Below, one piece after another: positions 34,219 through 43,600 of a DNA stretch of 64,000 nucleotides. A program made the position numbers and the translations under genes. The stretch is from Donghicola tyrosinivorans (GTDB lineage Bacteria > Pseudomonadota > Alphaproteobacteria > Rhodobacterales > Rhodobacteraceae). Every line of letters starts with the position of its first letter. Position 1 is the first letter of the stretch. The stretch lies in NCBI RefSeq assembly GCF_003003355.1, contig NZ_PVTQ01000012.1, forward strand, positions 85,119 through 149,118, read 5' to 3'. The notes beneath the pieces are model-generated. The model ran no database searches and was not told where the DNA came from. It worked only from the letters and a program-made list of their open reading frames with translations.

Positions 34219-35400
34219 ATGGCCAAAAAGCCGATCCCCCTTCCCGTTCAGGCCGAAGAAACCCCCGAAGAGGATTGCCCAAAGTGTCCTCCGGTGGGTG
34301 CGCCTGCGTGGATGGCCACATTTGCGGACATGGCAACGCTGCTTATGGCGTTCTTCGTGCTTATTCTGTCCTTTGCCGAATTCAACCAGCCTAAATTCAA
34401 GATGATCGCGGGCAGCCTGAAGAACAGCTTCGGTGTTCAGAAACAGGTGCCCGTGATGGAACAGCCCAAGGGCACCACGATCCTCAAGCTGGAATTCAGC
34501 CCCTCGCCCGATCAGGCGGTGATCAAAGAGATCACGCAGGAAACGACCGAGACCGAGAAAAAGCAGATCGAAACCAAACCCGATGAGACCGAAGGTGACG
34601 GCGCCCAAGGGGAAGGCGGCGACGCGCAGGATCAGGCCAAGCAAAAGGCAATGGAAGATTTGGCCGATGCCCTATCTGAGGCGATGCAGTCCGGTGCGAT
34701 CGAAGCGAACGTGGAAAACGGTCAGGTCACAATGAACTTTAACGGTCAGGCCGAAAGCGCCGAGCAACTGGCCGAACAGCTGTCCGAAGCCGCAAATGCA
34801 ATGGCGCAAGCACAGGCCCAGACCGGCGCAAACCCTGATGATGTGAAGATCGGCGGTTTGGCTGATGATCTGAAGCAGATGGCGGAAATGGCCCAAGGTG
34901 CAGGTGCGGGCGAAGGGGCCGGTGGCGGCGCCGAGGCAGGCGATGCCGCCCGCAAGGCCGGTATTGCCGCAGCCGAATTGCAGGTCGCCCTGCGTCAGGA
35001 ACTGGGTCAGGGTCTGGTCACGGTGGAACAGGAAGAAGGCAAAGTGAAGATCACTGTTGGCGCAGGCGGGGCCTTCCCGTCGGGTACCGCAGATCTGACC
35101 GCCGAAGCGCAAGAGATCATGTCGCGCATCGCCTTCGCCTCGATGGACGAAAACAGCAGCATCACCGTCACCGGTCACACCGACGACGTACCTGTGAACC
35201 CGTCCTCCGAATTCCGCGACAACATCGGGCTGGCCGCCGCGCGTGCCTCATCGGTGGTGCGGGAAATGGCGAACTCGGGTCTGCTTGATGCCTCGCAATT
35301 GACCGCCGTGTCGAAAGGCGAAAGCGATCCGGTCGCTGACAACACCACAGCTGAAGGGCGTGAACAGAACCGCCGCATCGAGATCGAAATTTCGTATTAA
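34219..35400 (+). CDS. motB: Flagellar stator protein MotB (PomB-like)
   Basis: The 393-residue protein has the PomB-type start CPKCPPVGAPAWMATFADMA, the ion-carrying Asp37 in TFAD and one membrane helix (about 38-55). It continues with a plug-like segment FKMIAGSLKNSFGVQ, a long acidic Glu/Gln/Ala linker (about 100-255), and an OmpA-type peptidoglycan-binding domain (VTGHTDDVPV, then EQNRRIEIEI). The linker is longer than in E. coli MotB. In R. sphaeroides, motB mutations suppress loss of fliL and motF, both of which have counterparts here. Confidence 0.94.
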   Translation: MAKKPIPLPVQAEETPEEDCPKCPPVGAPAWMATFADMATLLMAFFVLILSFAEFNQPKFKMIAGSLKNSFGVQKQVPVMEQPKGTTILKLEFSPSPDQAVIKEITQETTETEKKQIETKPDETEGDGAQGEGGDAQDQAKQKAMEDLADALSEAMQSGAIEANVENGQVTMNFNGQAESAEQLAEQLSEAANAMAQAQAQTGANPDDVKIGGLADDLKQMAEMAQGAGAGEGAGGGAEAGDAARKAGIAAAELQVALRQELGQGLVTVEQEEGKVKITVGAGGAFPSGTADLTAEAQEIMSRIAFASMDENSSITVTGHTDDVPVNPSSEFRDNIGLAAARASSVVREMANSGLLDASQLTAVSKGESDPVADNTTAEGREQNRRIEIEISY

Positions 35401-35451
35401 CCCTAATCCTTTTGAAGGATCGGCCGTTAGATCGGTCAGGAGGTGCCTACA

Positions 35452-37107
35452 ATGGCAGTCGACGTCATCAGTTCTCTGAACACAAATGGCTCGGGGTTGA
35501 ACATCACCCAGCTGGCCAAAGACCTGACTCAGGCCGAGACCAGCGCCAAACGGTCCATCGTGACCGACCGCATCGACAAGGCCGAAGTATCCCTGTCGGC
35601 GCTCGACCGTCTGCGCACCCAGTTTGAAAGCCTAGACAGCGCGGTTGGCGCAGCCGCCAGCGCCAGTGCCACCTCGATCACCAGCGACAACTCGGCCATC
35701 GTCCTGACCTCAGAGGATACCGAAAATCTGGTGATGGGCGACACGACCATTGCGGTAGAACAGATGGCCCAACAACAGGTTCTGGCCTTTGGCGGATTCT
35801 CTGGTGAAACCGACACGCTGGCGGGCGGCACGCTGGTCATCGACTTTGGCAGTTGGGATGACGCAGAACCTTCGGCCTTCACCGCTGACGCCACCAAGAC
35901 CCAGCAAACCATCACCATTGCCGAGGGCACCACGCTGGCTGAACTGGCCGACCAGATCACCGCGCTTGACGGGCTTGCGGCCTCAATCATCGACGTGGGT
36001 GACGGGACGTTCTCGCTTGGGGTGCTGACTGATTACGGCGCAAAGAATGCCGTGCGCTTCACCGCCACGCAGGATGATCCGGCCTCGACGAATACAGCGA
36101 TTGATGTGCTGGATATGACCGATCAGGTCGAAGACGTTCAGATGCAGGCGGCCATGAACGCCCAACTGAAGGTCAACGGCATCACGATCACCCGCCCAAG
36201 CAACGACATCGACGATGTTATTCCGGGCGTCAGTTTTACCGTGGCGGGATATTCCGACTACATGGCCACCGTCTCGGTCGAGATCAACACCACTGCCGCC
36301 GAAGAGGCGATGCAAGGGCTGGTGGATGCGTTCAACACGACGCTCAAGATGCTGGATACCATGACCGACCGCGGCTATGCGGGCTCGGCCGCGGGGGATC
36401 TGGCGGGGGATTCCGCGATCAACGGCCTGCGGCGTGAATTCGAACGCTCGCTCAATCAGGGGATCTCGGGCTATGGCGATCGGACCTACTACCTGTCTGA
36501 CCTTGGTGTGCGCACCGAACGCGATGGCACCCTGACGCTGGACACGAATGCCCTTGAAGATGCGATGACCAACAGCCCGCAGATTTTCGAGGCAATCCTG
36601 CGCGACGGCCTCAGCAGCCCCACCGCAGGGGTCGAGCTGTCAGGCACCCCCGGCACCACAGCAATCGCGGGCCGCTATTCGCTGACCCGTGACACCGTCA
36701 CCGGCACCGCCTTTGTGAACGGGATCGAACTGGTCAATGAAGGCACCGAGGACGGGATTACCACCTACACCGCCACCAGCGGCAACCTGCGCGGCGTATC
36801 CTTCAAGCTGGAAGACGGGGTCGAGAACGCGATCATCGACTTTGGCCGCAGCTTTATCTCGAATTTCCAAGACAGTATGGACAAATGGCTCAGCTCGTCC
36901 GGCGCGATGTCGCGGCGCGAAAACAGCATTGGCGACTCGATCAGTGATGACAGCACCATGCTGGATTCGATCGACGCCTCCGCCGAGGCGAAAGAGGCCT
37001 ACTATCTGACCCGCTTTACCCAGATGGAGATGGTCGTGACCACGCTGAACAACACCGGCGACTATCTGGAAAGCCTGATCGACGCGTGGAACAACAGTAA
37101 CAACTGA
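35452..37107 (+). CDS. fliD: Flagellar filament cap protein FliD
   Basis: ATG 35452 follows CAGGAGGTG by six bases; 551 residues. N-terminal FliD pattern (ISSLNTNGSGLNITQLAKDL, KAEVSLSALDRLR), a middle with a flagellin-IN-like strand (ATVSVEINTTAAEEAMQGLV), and the C-terminal helical part ending in YYLTRFTQMEMVVTTLNNTG, which corresponds to the FliD Y..QF..le..m..ln. FliD caps the filament and folds flagellin. No promoter of its own is visible in the 51-nt gap after motB. Confidence 0.92.
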   Translation: MAVDVISSLNTNGSGLNITQLAKDLTQAETSAKRSIVTDRIDKAEVSLSALDRLRTQFESLDSAVGAAASASATSITSDNSAIVLTSEDTENLVMGDTTIAVEQMAQQQVLAFGGFSGETDTLAGGTLVIDFGSWDDAEPSAFTADATKTQQTITIAEGTTLAELADQITALDGLAASIIDVGDGTFSLGVLTDYGAKNAVRFTATQDDPASTNTAIDVLDMTDQVEDVQMQAAMNAQLKVNGITITRPSNDIDDVIPGVSFTVAGYSDYMATVSVEINTTAAEEAMQGLVDAFNTTLKMLDTMTDRGYAGSAAGDLAGDSAINGLRREFERSLNQGISGYGDRTYYLSDLGVRTERDGTLTLDTNALEDAMTNSPQIFEAILRDGLSSPTAGVELSGTPGTTAIAGRYSLTRDTVTGTAFVNGIELVNEGTEDGITTYTATSGNLRGVSFKLEDGVENAIIDFGRSFISNFQDSMDKWLSSSGAMSRRENSIGDSISDDSTMLDSIDASAEAKEAYYLTRFTQMEMVVTTLNNTGDYLESLIDAWNNSNN

Positions 37108-37137
37108 TCCGCGTCACAGCCCTAAGCACAAAAGAAA

Positions 37138-37172
37138 AAACGAGCCGCCCTGTTCGCAGGGGCGGCTCGTTT
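37138..37172. terminator. Bidirectional terminator between fliD and fleQ
   Basis: AAACGAGCCGCCC (37138-37150) pairs with GGGCGGCTCGTTT (37160-37172), a 13-bp stem with a 9-nt loop and A/T flanks on both sides. Confidence 0.9.
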
Positions 37173-37209
37173 GGTTCGCGCACCAAGGTATAGCGGAAGA
37201 GGGCGCGTC

Positions 37210-38310
37210 TTAGCTGGCCAGCGCGGCTTCGCGCGAGATTGCCAGTTTCTTCATCTTTTCAATCAGGGTCGTGCGCTGAAGGCGCAGGGTCCGGGCGGCG
37301 GCACTGACACTGCCACCGGTTTTTTTCAAAGCGGCGTCGATCATCATGACCTCCATGTCCCGCAGATGGCGGCGCATGTCGACCGAGGTGTCGGTATTCA
37401 TGATCGAGTCCAGAATAGCGTCAGCGGGCGCGACAGACGCCGAGGGGGCAGGCGCCGCGCTGATCGGTTCCGCTGCAAGGGCGGTCATGCCCTGCATCGG
37501 CAGTAGATGGCTGCATACGGCCTCGGCGTTCACCACACGGCCTGCAAACAGAACGGCAGCGCGGTCAAAGACGTTGCGCAATTCGCGCACGTTGCCGGGC
37601 CAGCCGTGGGTCGCCAGTGCCTGAATGGCACCTGCGTTAAAATGGGGGGTCATCACGTCGGGATACTGGGTCTGACGGCGGTCGATCATCGCTTCCAAAA
37701 TCAGCGGGATGTCATCCAAACGCTCGGAAAGCGAAGGTACGCTTACAGGAAAGACGTTGATGCGGAAGTAAAGGTCAGCACGGAAGCGGCCCTCTTCCAC
37801 GTCTTTGGCCAGTGCGCGGTGGGTCGCAGTCACAAGGCGAAAGTTCACTTCGATCTCGCCGCGGCCACCCACTCGCTGGATGCGACGGGTTTCCAGAACA
37901 CGCAGCAGCTTGGCTTGCAGAGCGGCGGGCATGTCACCGATTTCATCAAGGAAAAGGGTGCCCCCCTGCGCCTGTTCGATACGGCCCACACGGCGGCTGT
38001 CTGCGCCGGTGAAGGCCCCTTTTTCATGGCCAAACAGTTCAGATTCCAGCAATTCCGAAGGGATCGCCGCACAGTTTACAGCAACCAGGTCCCCCGGACG
38101 GCCCGACACAGCATGGATGGCTTCGCACACCAGTTCCTTGCCAACGCCGGTTTCCCCTTGCACCATCACAGGGGCATCAGACGGCGCCACCATGTTCAGG
38201 ACTTGCTTGAGCTGGCGCATGGGCGCGGATCGGCCAACAAGGATCTTGTCCAAGCGGCTATCGATAGGTGCGTCCTGATCGCCAAAGGTGCTCTGCCAGT
38301 GCTGTGTCAT
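37210..38310 (-). CDS. fleQ: Sigma-54-dependent flagellar master activator FleQ
   Basis: The 366-residue protein has a short N-terminus with no receiver domain, then an AAA+ domain with Walker A GETGVGKE (52-59) and the sigma-54 contact loop GAFTGA (98-103). A Pro/Ala linker and a C-terminal FIS-type helix-turn-helix (GGSVSAAARTLRLQRTTLIE) follow. Lack of a receiver domain matches R. sphaeroides FleQ, which binds enhancers and works alone on fleT and with FleT elsewhere. No sigma-54 or sigma-28 element was found in front of it, as expected for a top-level regulator. Confidence 0.88.
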   Translation of the reverse strand: MTQHWQSTFGDQDAPIDSRLDKILVGRSAPMRQLKQVLNMVAPSDAPVMVQGETGVGKELVCEAIHAVSGRPGDLVAVNCAAIPSELLESELFGHEKGAFTGADSRRVGRIEQAQGGTLFLDEIGDMPAALQAKLLRVLETRRIQRVGGRGEIEVNFRLVTATHRALAKDVEEGRFRADLYFRINVFPVSVPSLSERLDDIPLILEAMIDRRQTQYPDVMTPHFNAGAIQALATHGWPGNVRELRNVFDRAAVLFAGRVVNAEAVCSHLLPMQGMTALAAEPISAAPAPSASVAPADAILDSIMNTDTSVDMRRHLRDMEVMMIDAALKKTGGSVSAAARTLRLQRTTLIEKMKKLAISREAALAS

Positions 38311-38467
38311 GAGAGTGCCTCGTTAGGGTTTTGTTTCGTTGATCCTAGATTACGACTCCTACAAGTGGTCCGATAAGCCGCTCATCGGTTTTTTTAGGTC
38401 TACTTACGGGTAGTCGGTGAGATCCTTTGCGACCCGTACCACCCTGTGGATAACCCAACGTGCTGGG

Positions 38468-39280
38468 TTAATACCCAAATGCAGCCCTGACAGAGGCCTT
38501 CATTTCGGCCAGCGTTTCGATTCTCGCATCATCACCTGTGTTCACATCCGGCGTTGAGAGAATCACATTGCGGTTATCTTTGGGCAGAATCGCCGTGCCT
38601 GACGCGATCAGGCTGCGCCCGCCGTGGACCAAAGGCGCGCCAGAGATGCCAATCATCGGCGCGCGCGGGCGGCGCGGGGCGTTCGGATCTGCCGCCCCTG
38701 ATGCATCGGCCACCTGTATATCCGGCCCCAGATCGGGGCTTTGACCGAAACCGGCCATGACCTTTTGGACACGGGTCAGATATGCCTCGCCCAGATTGGG
38801 CGTAGCCGAGTGGTAGTGCCGCGTCGCCTCTTGCCAGCTGCCCAGACGCTTCTTCAGACCTGTCAGGAATTGCGCTGCATAGGCGGTATTCACACCCGGA
38901 TCGATCATCTGGTCGATCGAGGCGAACTGTTCCCCGTGCCAACGGTAGTTGATCTGCATGCAGCCCACATCCACGCTGGTTTCGCCCGCATTGATGGCTT
39001 GTTGCAGGGCGGCCAGTGCGTCTTCGCGGGTTTCAAAGTAGTAGCCCTTGCCCCTGATATTCAAAGTCCACGGCCACGCGCCATAGCCACGACCGGCACG
39101 GGTATGGCCCGTTTCCGTGCGCGAGATTGCCGCCAGCAGAAAGCTTGGAATACCTGCCGCCTTTTCGGCACGCACGGCGGCGGCCTCGCAACTGGGGACA
39201 GTCGCGGCAGCAGCGCCAGTAGCGGCACCGCCAAAACCAAAGGCGGCCAGCGCCGCAAACAAGGACATACGAAGGGTCAT
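38468..39280 (-). CDS. sltF: SltF-like flagellar lytic transglycosylase
   Basis: ATG 39280 begins a signal peptide (MTLRMSLFAALAAFG to about AAA at 26); 270 residues. An SLT-type transglycosylase domain follows, with the catalytic Glu57 in ISRTETGH, a GCMQINYRWHG motif and YAAQFLTGLKKRLGSW. The C-terminal third is Pro/Arg-rich and likely extended. FlgJ here lacks a muramidase domain, so this enzyme probably opens peptidoglycan for the rod, as SltF does in R. sphaeroides, where the gene also lies next to flgL. Confidence 0.85.
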   Translation of the reverse strand: MTLRMSLFAALAAFGFGGAATGAAAATVPSCEAAAVRAEKAAGIPSFLLAAISRTETGHTRAGRGYGAWPWTLNIRGKGYYFETREDALAALQQAINAGETSVDVGCMQINYRWHGEQFASIDQMIDPGVNTAYAAQFLTGLKKRLGSWQEATRHYHSATPNLGEAYLTRVQKVMAGFGQSPDLGPDIQVADASGAADPNAPRRPRAPMIGISGAPLVHGGRSLIASGTAILPKDNRNVILSTPDVNTGDDARIETLAEMKASVRAAFGY

Positions 39281-39297
39281 AGACCCCGAATTGCAAA

Positions 39298-39320
39298 CGG
39301 CGGGCCAATCCTGCCCGCCG
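39298..39320 (-). terminator. Hairpin between flgL and sltF
   Basis: CGGCGGGC (39298-39305) pairs with GCCCGCCG (39313-39320), loop 7 nt. On the minus strand it is followed by TTTGC only. It may be an attenuator lowering sltF expression or an RNA end-protecting stem. Confidence 0.55.
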
Positions 39321-39347
39321 CTTTGTCTCTTTCGAAGGTCCCCGCCT

Positions 39348-40598
39348 CTAGCGGATATAATCAAAGAGGCTAGTCGAGGTGATCTTAACAAAGCTGGACT
39401 GGCTGGCCTCGCGGTTCAGCAGCAAGGATTGTAGCTTGGTGATCGCCGCCGCCAGATCAAGATCCGACAGGTTCGAGACCGCCTCGTCCAGAATGACCGT
39501 CCGTTCGGCCACCAACTTCTGGAACCGGTCCACAGATTCCGCCTGCGCACCGACCACGGCCCGCATATCCGCCACATGTTCACCTGCTGCAGTGATCTGG
39601 TCGATGATACCGGACGACGTGCGGTCCTTTGAGACCATCTGAATGAACACGCCTTCCTCGGGGTAGGCGCGGGCCACTTCGCCGCGCTGTTCCGGCTCGA
39701 CCTTGATGTCCGAAAGGGTCACACCGTTGACGCCGGTCAGAACCATGCCATCACCATCATCAGTGAAAGCGGCAGTAATGCCGGTCTGGGTGCTGACCGC
39801 GTTGATCGCCGCAATCGCGGGGCCGGGCTGGCCGGACACCAGATCAGCGCTGATCGTCACCGCGTTCGCCCCTTCGCCAAGGGTCATGGTCCATTTCGCA
39901 TCGCCTTGGGTTTTGGCCAGATCGACGCTCATAGTATTGGCCTCAGTGACCGAGTCCCTCAGGCTGTGCCCCTCTGATCCCAACGTGAAGATAAAGTCAT
40001 CCACGATATCAAACAGGCCGCGCGTTTCGCCCGACAGCAGATCAACGCCCATAAAGGCCTCGTCGCCGCTGATGCCGGTCGAGACCATGGCGCTTTCGGA
40101 AACCCGCAAGTTATGGCGGCCCGCGTCCCCGTTATACTCGACGCCGTTGGTGCCTTCGGTGAAGGGGTCCATGCGGCCCTGATAGCCACCAAAGATCGGG
40201 CGGCCTGTGTCATCACGGGCATTGGCCTGCGTGATCAGTGAGTCCCGCAACTGCGTGGCCTTGTGCAACAGAACCTTGCGTTCGGACGGGGTCACGCTGG
40301 CATCCGCGCCGCGGATTGCCAGCTCGCGCATGGACTGAAGCAGATCGTTCACTTCACCAAGGTTCGAGTCCGTGATCTCCAGCCGTTTTTCCGCGACAAT
40401 CAGGTTCGAGTTGAACCGGTCCAGCATGTCCTTGTGTTCATTCACAACCGACAGGCGCTGTGCGCGGATAGGATCGGCCGAGGCTTTGGGGTCCTCGGTT
40501 CCGGTCGAGATGTTCTCTTGCAGCTGTGCAATCTTGGCGTCCGACTTCTGGAACGCGCGGGTGTTCAAAGCTGCGAATAGGGATGTACCGATGGTCAT
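39348..40598 (-). CDS. flgL: Hook-filament junction protein FlgL
   Basis: The 416-residue protein is flagellin-like at both ends: MTIGTSLFAALNTRAFQKSD with QENISTGTEDPKASADP, then LEITDSNLGEVNDLLQSMRE, and the C-terminal VSNLSDLDLAAAITKLQSLL. It lies eight bases after the flgK stop. It joins FlgK to the filament. Slightly longer than E. coli FlgL (317). Confidence 0.92.
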   Translation of the reverse strand: MTIGTSLFAALNTRAFQKSDAKIAQLQENISTGTEDPKASADPIRAQRLSVVNEHKDMLDRFNSNLIVAEKRLEITDSNLGEVNDLLQSMRELAIRGADASVTPSERKVLLHKATQLRDSLITQANARDDTGRPIFGGYQGRMDPFTEGTNGVEYNGDAGRHNLRVSESAMVSTGISGDEAFMGVDLLSGETRGLFDIVDDFIFTLGSEGHSLRDSVTEANTMSVDLAKTQGDAKWTMTLGEGANAVTISADLVSGQPGPAIAAINAVSTQTGITAAFTDDGDGMVLTGVNGVTLSDIKVEPEQRGEVARAYPEEGVFIQMVSKDRTSSGIIDQITAAGEHVADMRAVVGAQAESVDRFQKLVAERTVILDEAVSNLSDLDLAAAITKLQSLLLNREASQSSFVKITSTSLFDYIR

Positions 40599-40605
40599 TT
40601 TAGCC

Positions 40606-43600
40606 TCACAGCGAATTCAGTAGGGTGTCGAACAGCGAACGTGCGACCGACATGACTTGGGCGTTGGCCTGATAGGCCTGTTGTTGAGCCAAGAGGTTCG
40701 CCGCCTCTTCGTCCAGATCAACCGAGGTCTTCTCTGCATCGGCGCGCAGGGCGGCCTCGTGCATCGAATTGGCGGTCTCAAGTCGGCTGGTGGTGGCCGA
40801 GACAACGCCGCCCACATTGGTCACCATCTCATTGAAGACCGCCTGAAAGCCACCAAGGCCCGTGTCCACATTGCGCATCTGCAAATCGGCCAGACGTTCC
40901 AGAATACGGCTGTCGCCGCTATCTGCACGGGCGGGCAGCAGGGTGAAAGAGTCTCCGTCCTCATACCCGGCCGTCAGGGTCACCGCGTAGCCGCCGATCA
41001 ACGTATCGCCATTGGCACCCAAAGTGCGGCGGGCGATCTCGTGTCCGGTTTCGGCATCATAGAGGCCGACCAGATCGCTAGAGGCATCCAACACACGCAG
41101 CTCCACTTCGCGGTCAGGTTCAGGATTGATCCTTGCCTGAATATCAACGGCCAGTTTCTGCGCACCGTTACCCGCCATCACGACCAGCAGATCTTCGTTC
41201 GGCAGATCGTTCAGGGTGATCCGGCTGCCAGACGCCTGCGTCTGCGCCGCAATATCCAGCACCCGGCTGTCGGTGGCGGTGATGGACAGTTTGCCATCGT
41301 CCGAGACCGAAACTTTGGCCGCGATGTTGCCAAAGCCCAACACGTCTGCCCCCGCCTGGGGCGCGAATTCAACCGGACCGCTGCCAGCGGGCGGGGTGAT
41401 GATAATGCGGCCATTGGTGGCGTCCCAGCTGGCACTGCCTGCAAAGCCGCCGCCCACACTGACGCTCAGGGCCGTGCCGGTGCTAGAGGCGCTCAGGGTG
41501 TAACTGCTGCCATCGACGGTGAAGGTGGCGCTTTGGGTCCCGCCCGGCCAGTTGACCAGATCGACCTTGCCGCCAACTCCTTCGGACTGGACCACATTGG
41601 TCAGGCCCATGCCAAAGGCCGCCGCATCCGCAGGGCTGCTGGCCACTTGCAGGACCGAGCCATCCAGCGCACCGCCGTTGGTTTCCACCACCAGCCGGTT
41701 CGAGGCATCAAAGCTTGCCGTCAGGCGTCCCTCTTCTGGGCCAGAGACAACGGGAACACCGTTCTCCATGCGGATGGAATAGATATCCTCGCCCAGAGAG
41801 ACACGCATCATGGTGCCTTCGCCGGGAATGCTGGTGACAGCCTCGCCGGTCAGGCGGCTGCCCACGGCGGTTTCACGCAGGGCGGCGGCCATGCCATAGG
41901 CGGCATCCACACTGTCCTGCGCCCCGTAGGCTTGCGGATCAAAGGTGGCGGTAAAGAGCGCGCCGTTGCCGTCCTGAATGGTCATCGTATACAGGGCCGA
42001 GCCCGCCGTTTGCAGAATGCTGTCATCCTGCGCACCGTCAAAGCTGGCATCATAAGAGACCGAGATCACCTGCGTGCTGCCCCCGTCTTCGATGCTACGC
42101 GCCATGCGCCCACCGTTGAAGGTATCACGCGCCGCAGTCAGCGAGCTTGCACCTTCGCTGACACTGAACGCGATCTGAGAGGCCAGTTTCACCGTGCCTG
42201 TGGCCCGCAAGGCGGTATCGCCGCCCGCGCCAAGGGTCGCGGTACCTGCCCCCAGCGAATTGCCGGTGGCATCTACGCGGTCTGCGGTCATCGTCCCGCC
42301 ACCCGAATGGGTGAAGTGAGTGATGGTGATATCCGCGCCGGTTTCATGGGTCAGCACCAGACGATCGCCGTCAGGGGCCACCTCGGCGGTGATACCGGTG
42401 CCGGAACTGGCAAGGTTGATCGATTGGGCCAGCTTGGTCAGATCGCCGCCTGTCACGTCGGCGCTGATCTGGAACGGGTTGATATTCTCGCCCTTAATAC
42501 GGAACGACACCGTGCCATCGCCGGTCACATCCAGCGCCAGATCGTTGCGGGCCGTCACAGTGGCCGAGACATCCTCGCGCAGCATATTGGCGATCTGGGT
42601 GGCAGTGGTCCCTTCCGGAACGGTAACCGTGCCGCCATCAATCGCGCTGAGGTTCAGCGTAACCGACGGGGTCACCGGCACCGGATCAGCCGCTGTCCAC
42701 GTCGACAAGCCGGTCGAGGCCCCCAGCTGGGTGACAAAGTTGCCTTCGTCATTGCTTTGGACCTGCGTCATGCCGCGATAGGCGTCGGGGCTGTTCAGGT
42801 CGGCCATCCGGTAGGTGGCACCGGGCAGAAAGCCGTTGGCCTCGGTCAGGTAAAGGGCCGCCTCGGACGGGTCCATCGGCGCACCGGCCACTTGCAGACC
42901 GTCGCGGGTAAAGATCGCCATGTCGGCTGCGGGCTCGGGGTCGGCCAGAATTGTTGCCGCCGTGCCATCCAGATCAGCCGTCACCAGCGTTTCGGCCCCA
43001 GCCACATCCAGCAGGATTTCCGAGCCCGACAGCATCAGCCGCCCGCCGGTTTCACCCAAAGTCAGGCCGGTGGCGCTCTCGATCAGGCCACCATTCATCT
43101 GGCTGATGAAATCCGCCTCGGACAAGGCGCTTGGCGCGGTGAAGTCATGAGTGGTGCCATCAATCGTGATGCTCAAAGAGGTCAGCGTGCCCCCCGTCGC
43201 CGGAAAGCTGAGGCTGGCCTGACGGTCCAGTGTCGCTAAAGTCACGCTTTGCGTACCTGATGGGATCACCCCCACAACACCGGGGCTCAGGAATTCACTA
43301 GCCTCCAGCGCATTGTCGTTGGTTGCGATATTGATCGCTGTGACGTTCTCCAGCGGGTTCAGACCAGGCTCGGCGTAGATTTCGGACGTGCCAACGTTCG
43401 AGGCATGGGCCGAGGACGACACCGCCGCCGCTGCCGCGATCTTGCGCGGGTCTTTGATGATCAGGTTCAGGTCCGCCGCATGACCGGTCCGGCGCGACAG
43501 CATCAGACGGTCGCCGTCCACAGCCTTGCCGCTAAGACCGATGATCATACCGGGCAAGGTGATCTGGTTATCGCCAGAGGCCAGTTCGTCCCCGTTCGCA

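Noticed and set aside
39293..39307. Sigma-54-like sequence before sltF (TGGCCCGCCGTTTGC on the minus strand)
   Set aside because: It lies within the flgL-sltF hairpin and would start transcription about one base before the sltF ATG, leaving no ribosome site.
40657..43239. Plus-strand open frame of 860 codons opposite flgK
   Set aside because: Shadow of flgK: composition is Arg/Gly/Ala/Val-rich and no family motif is visible.
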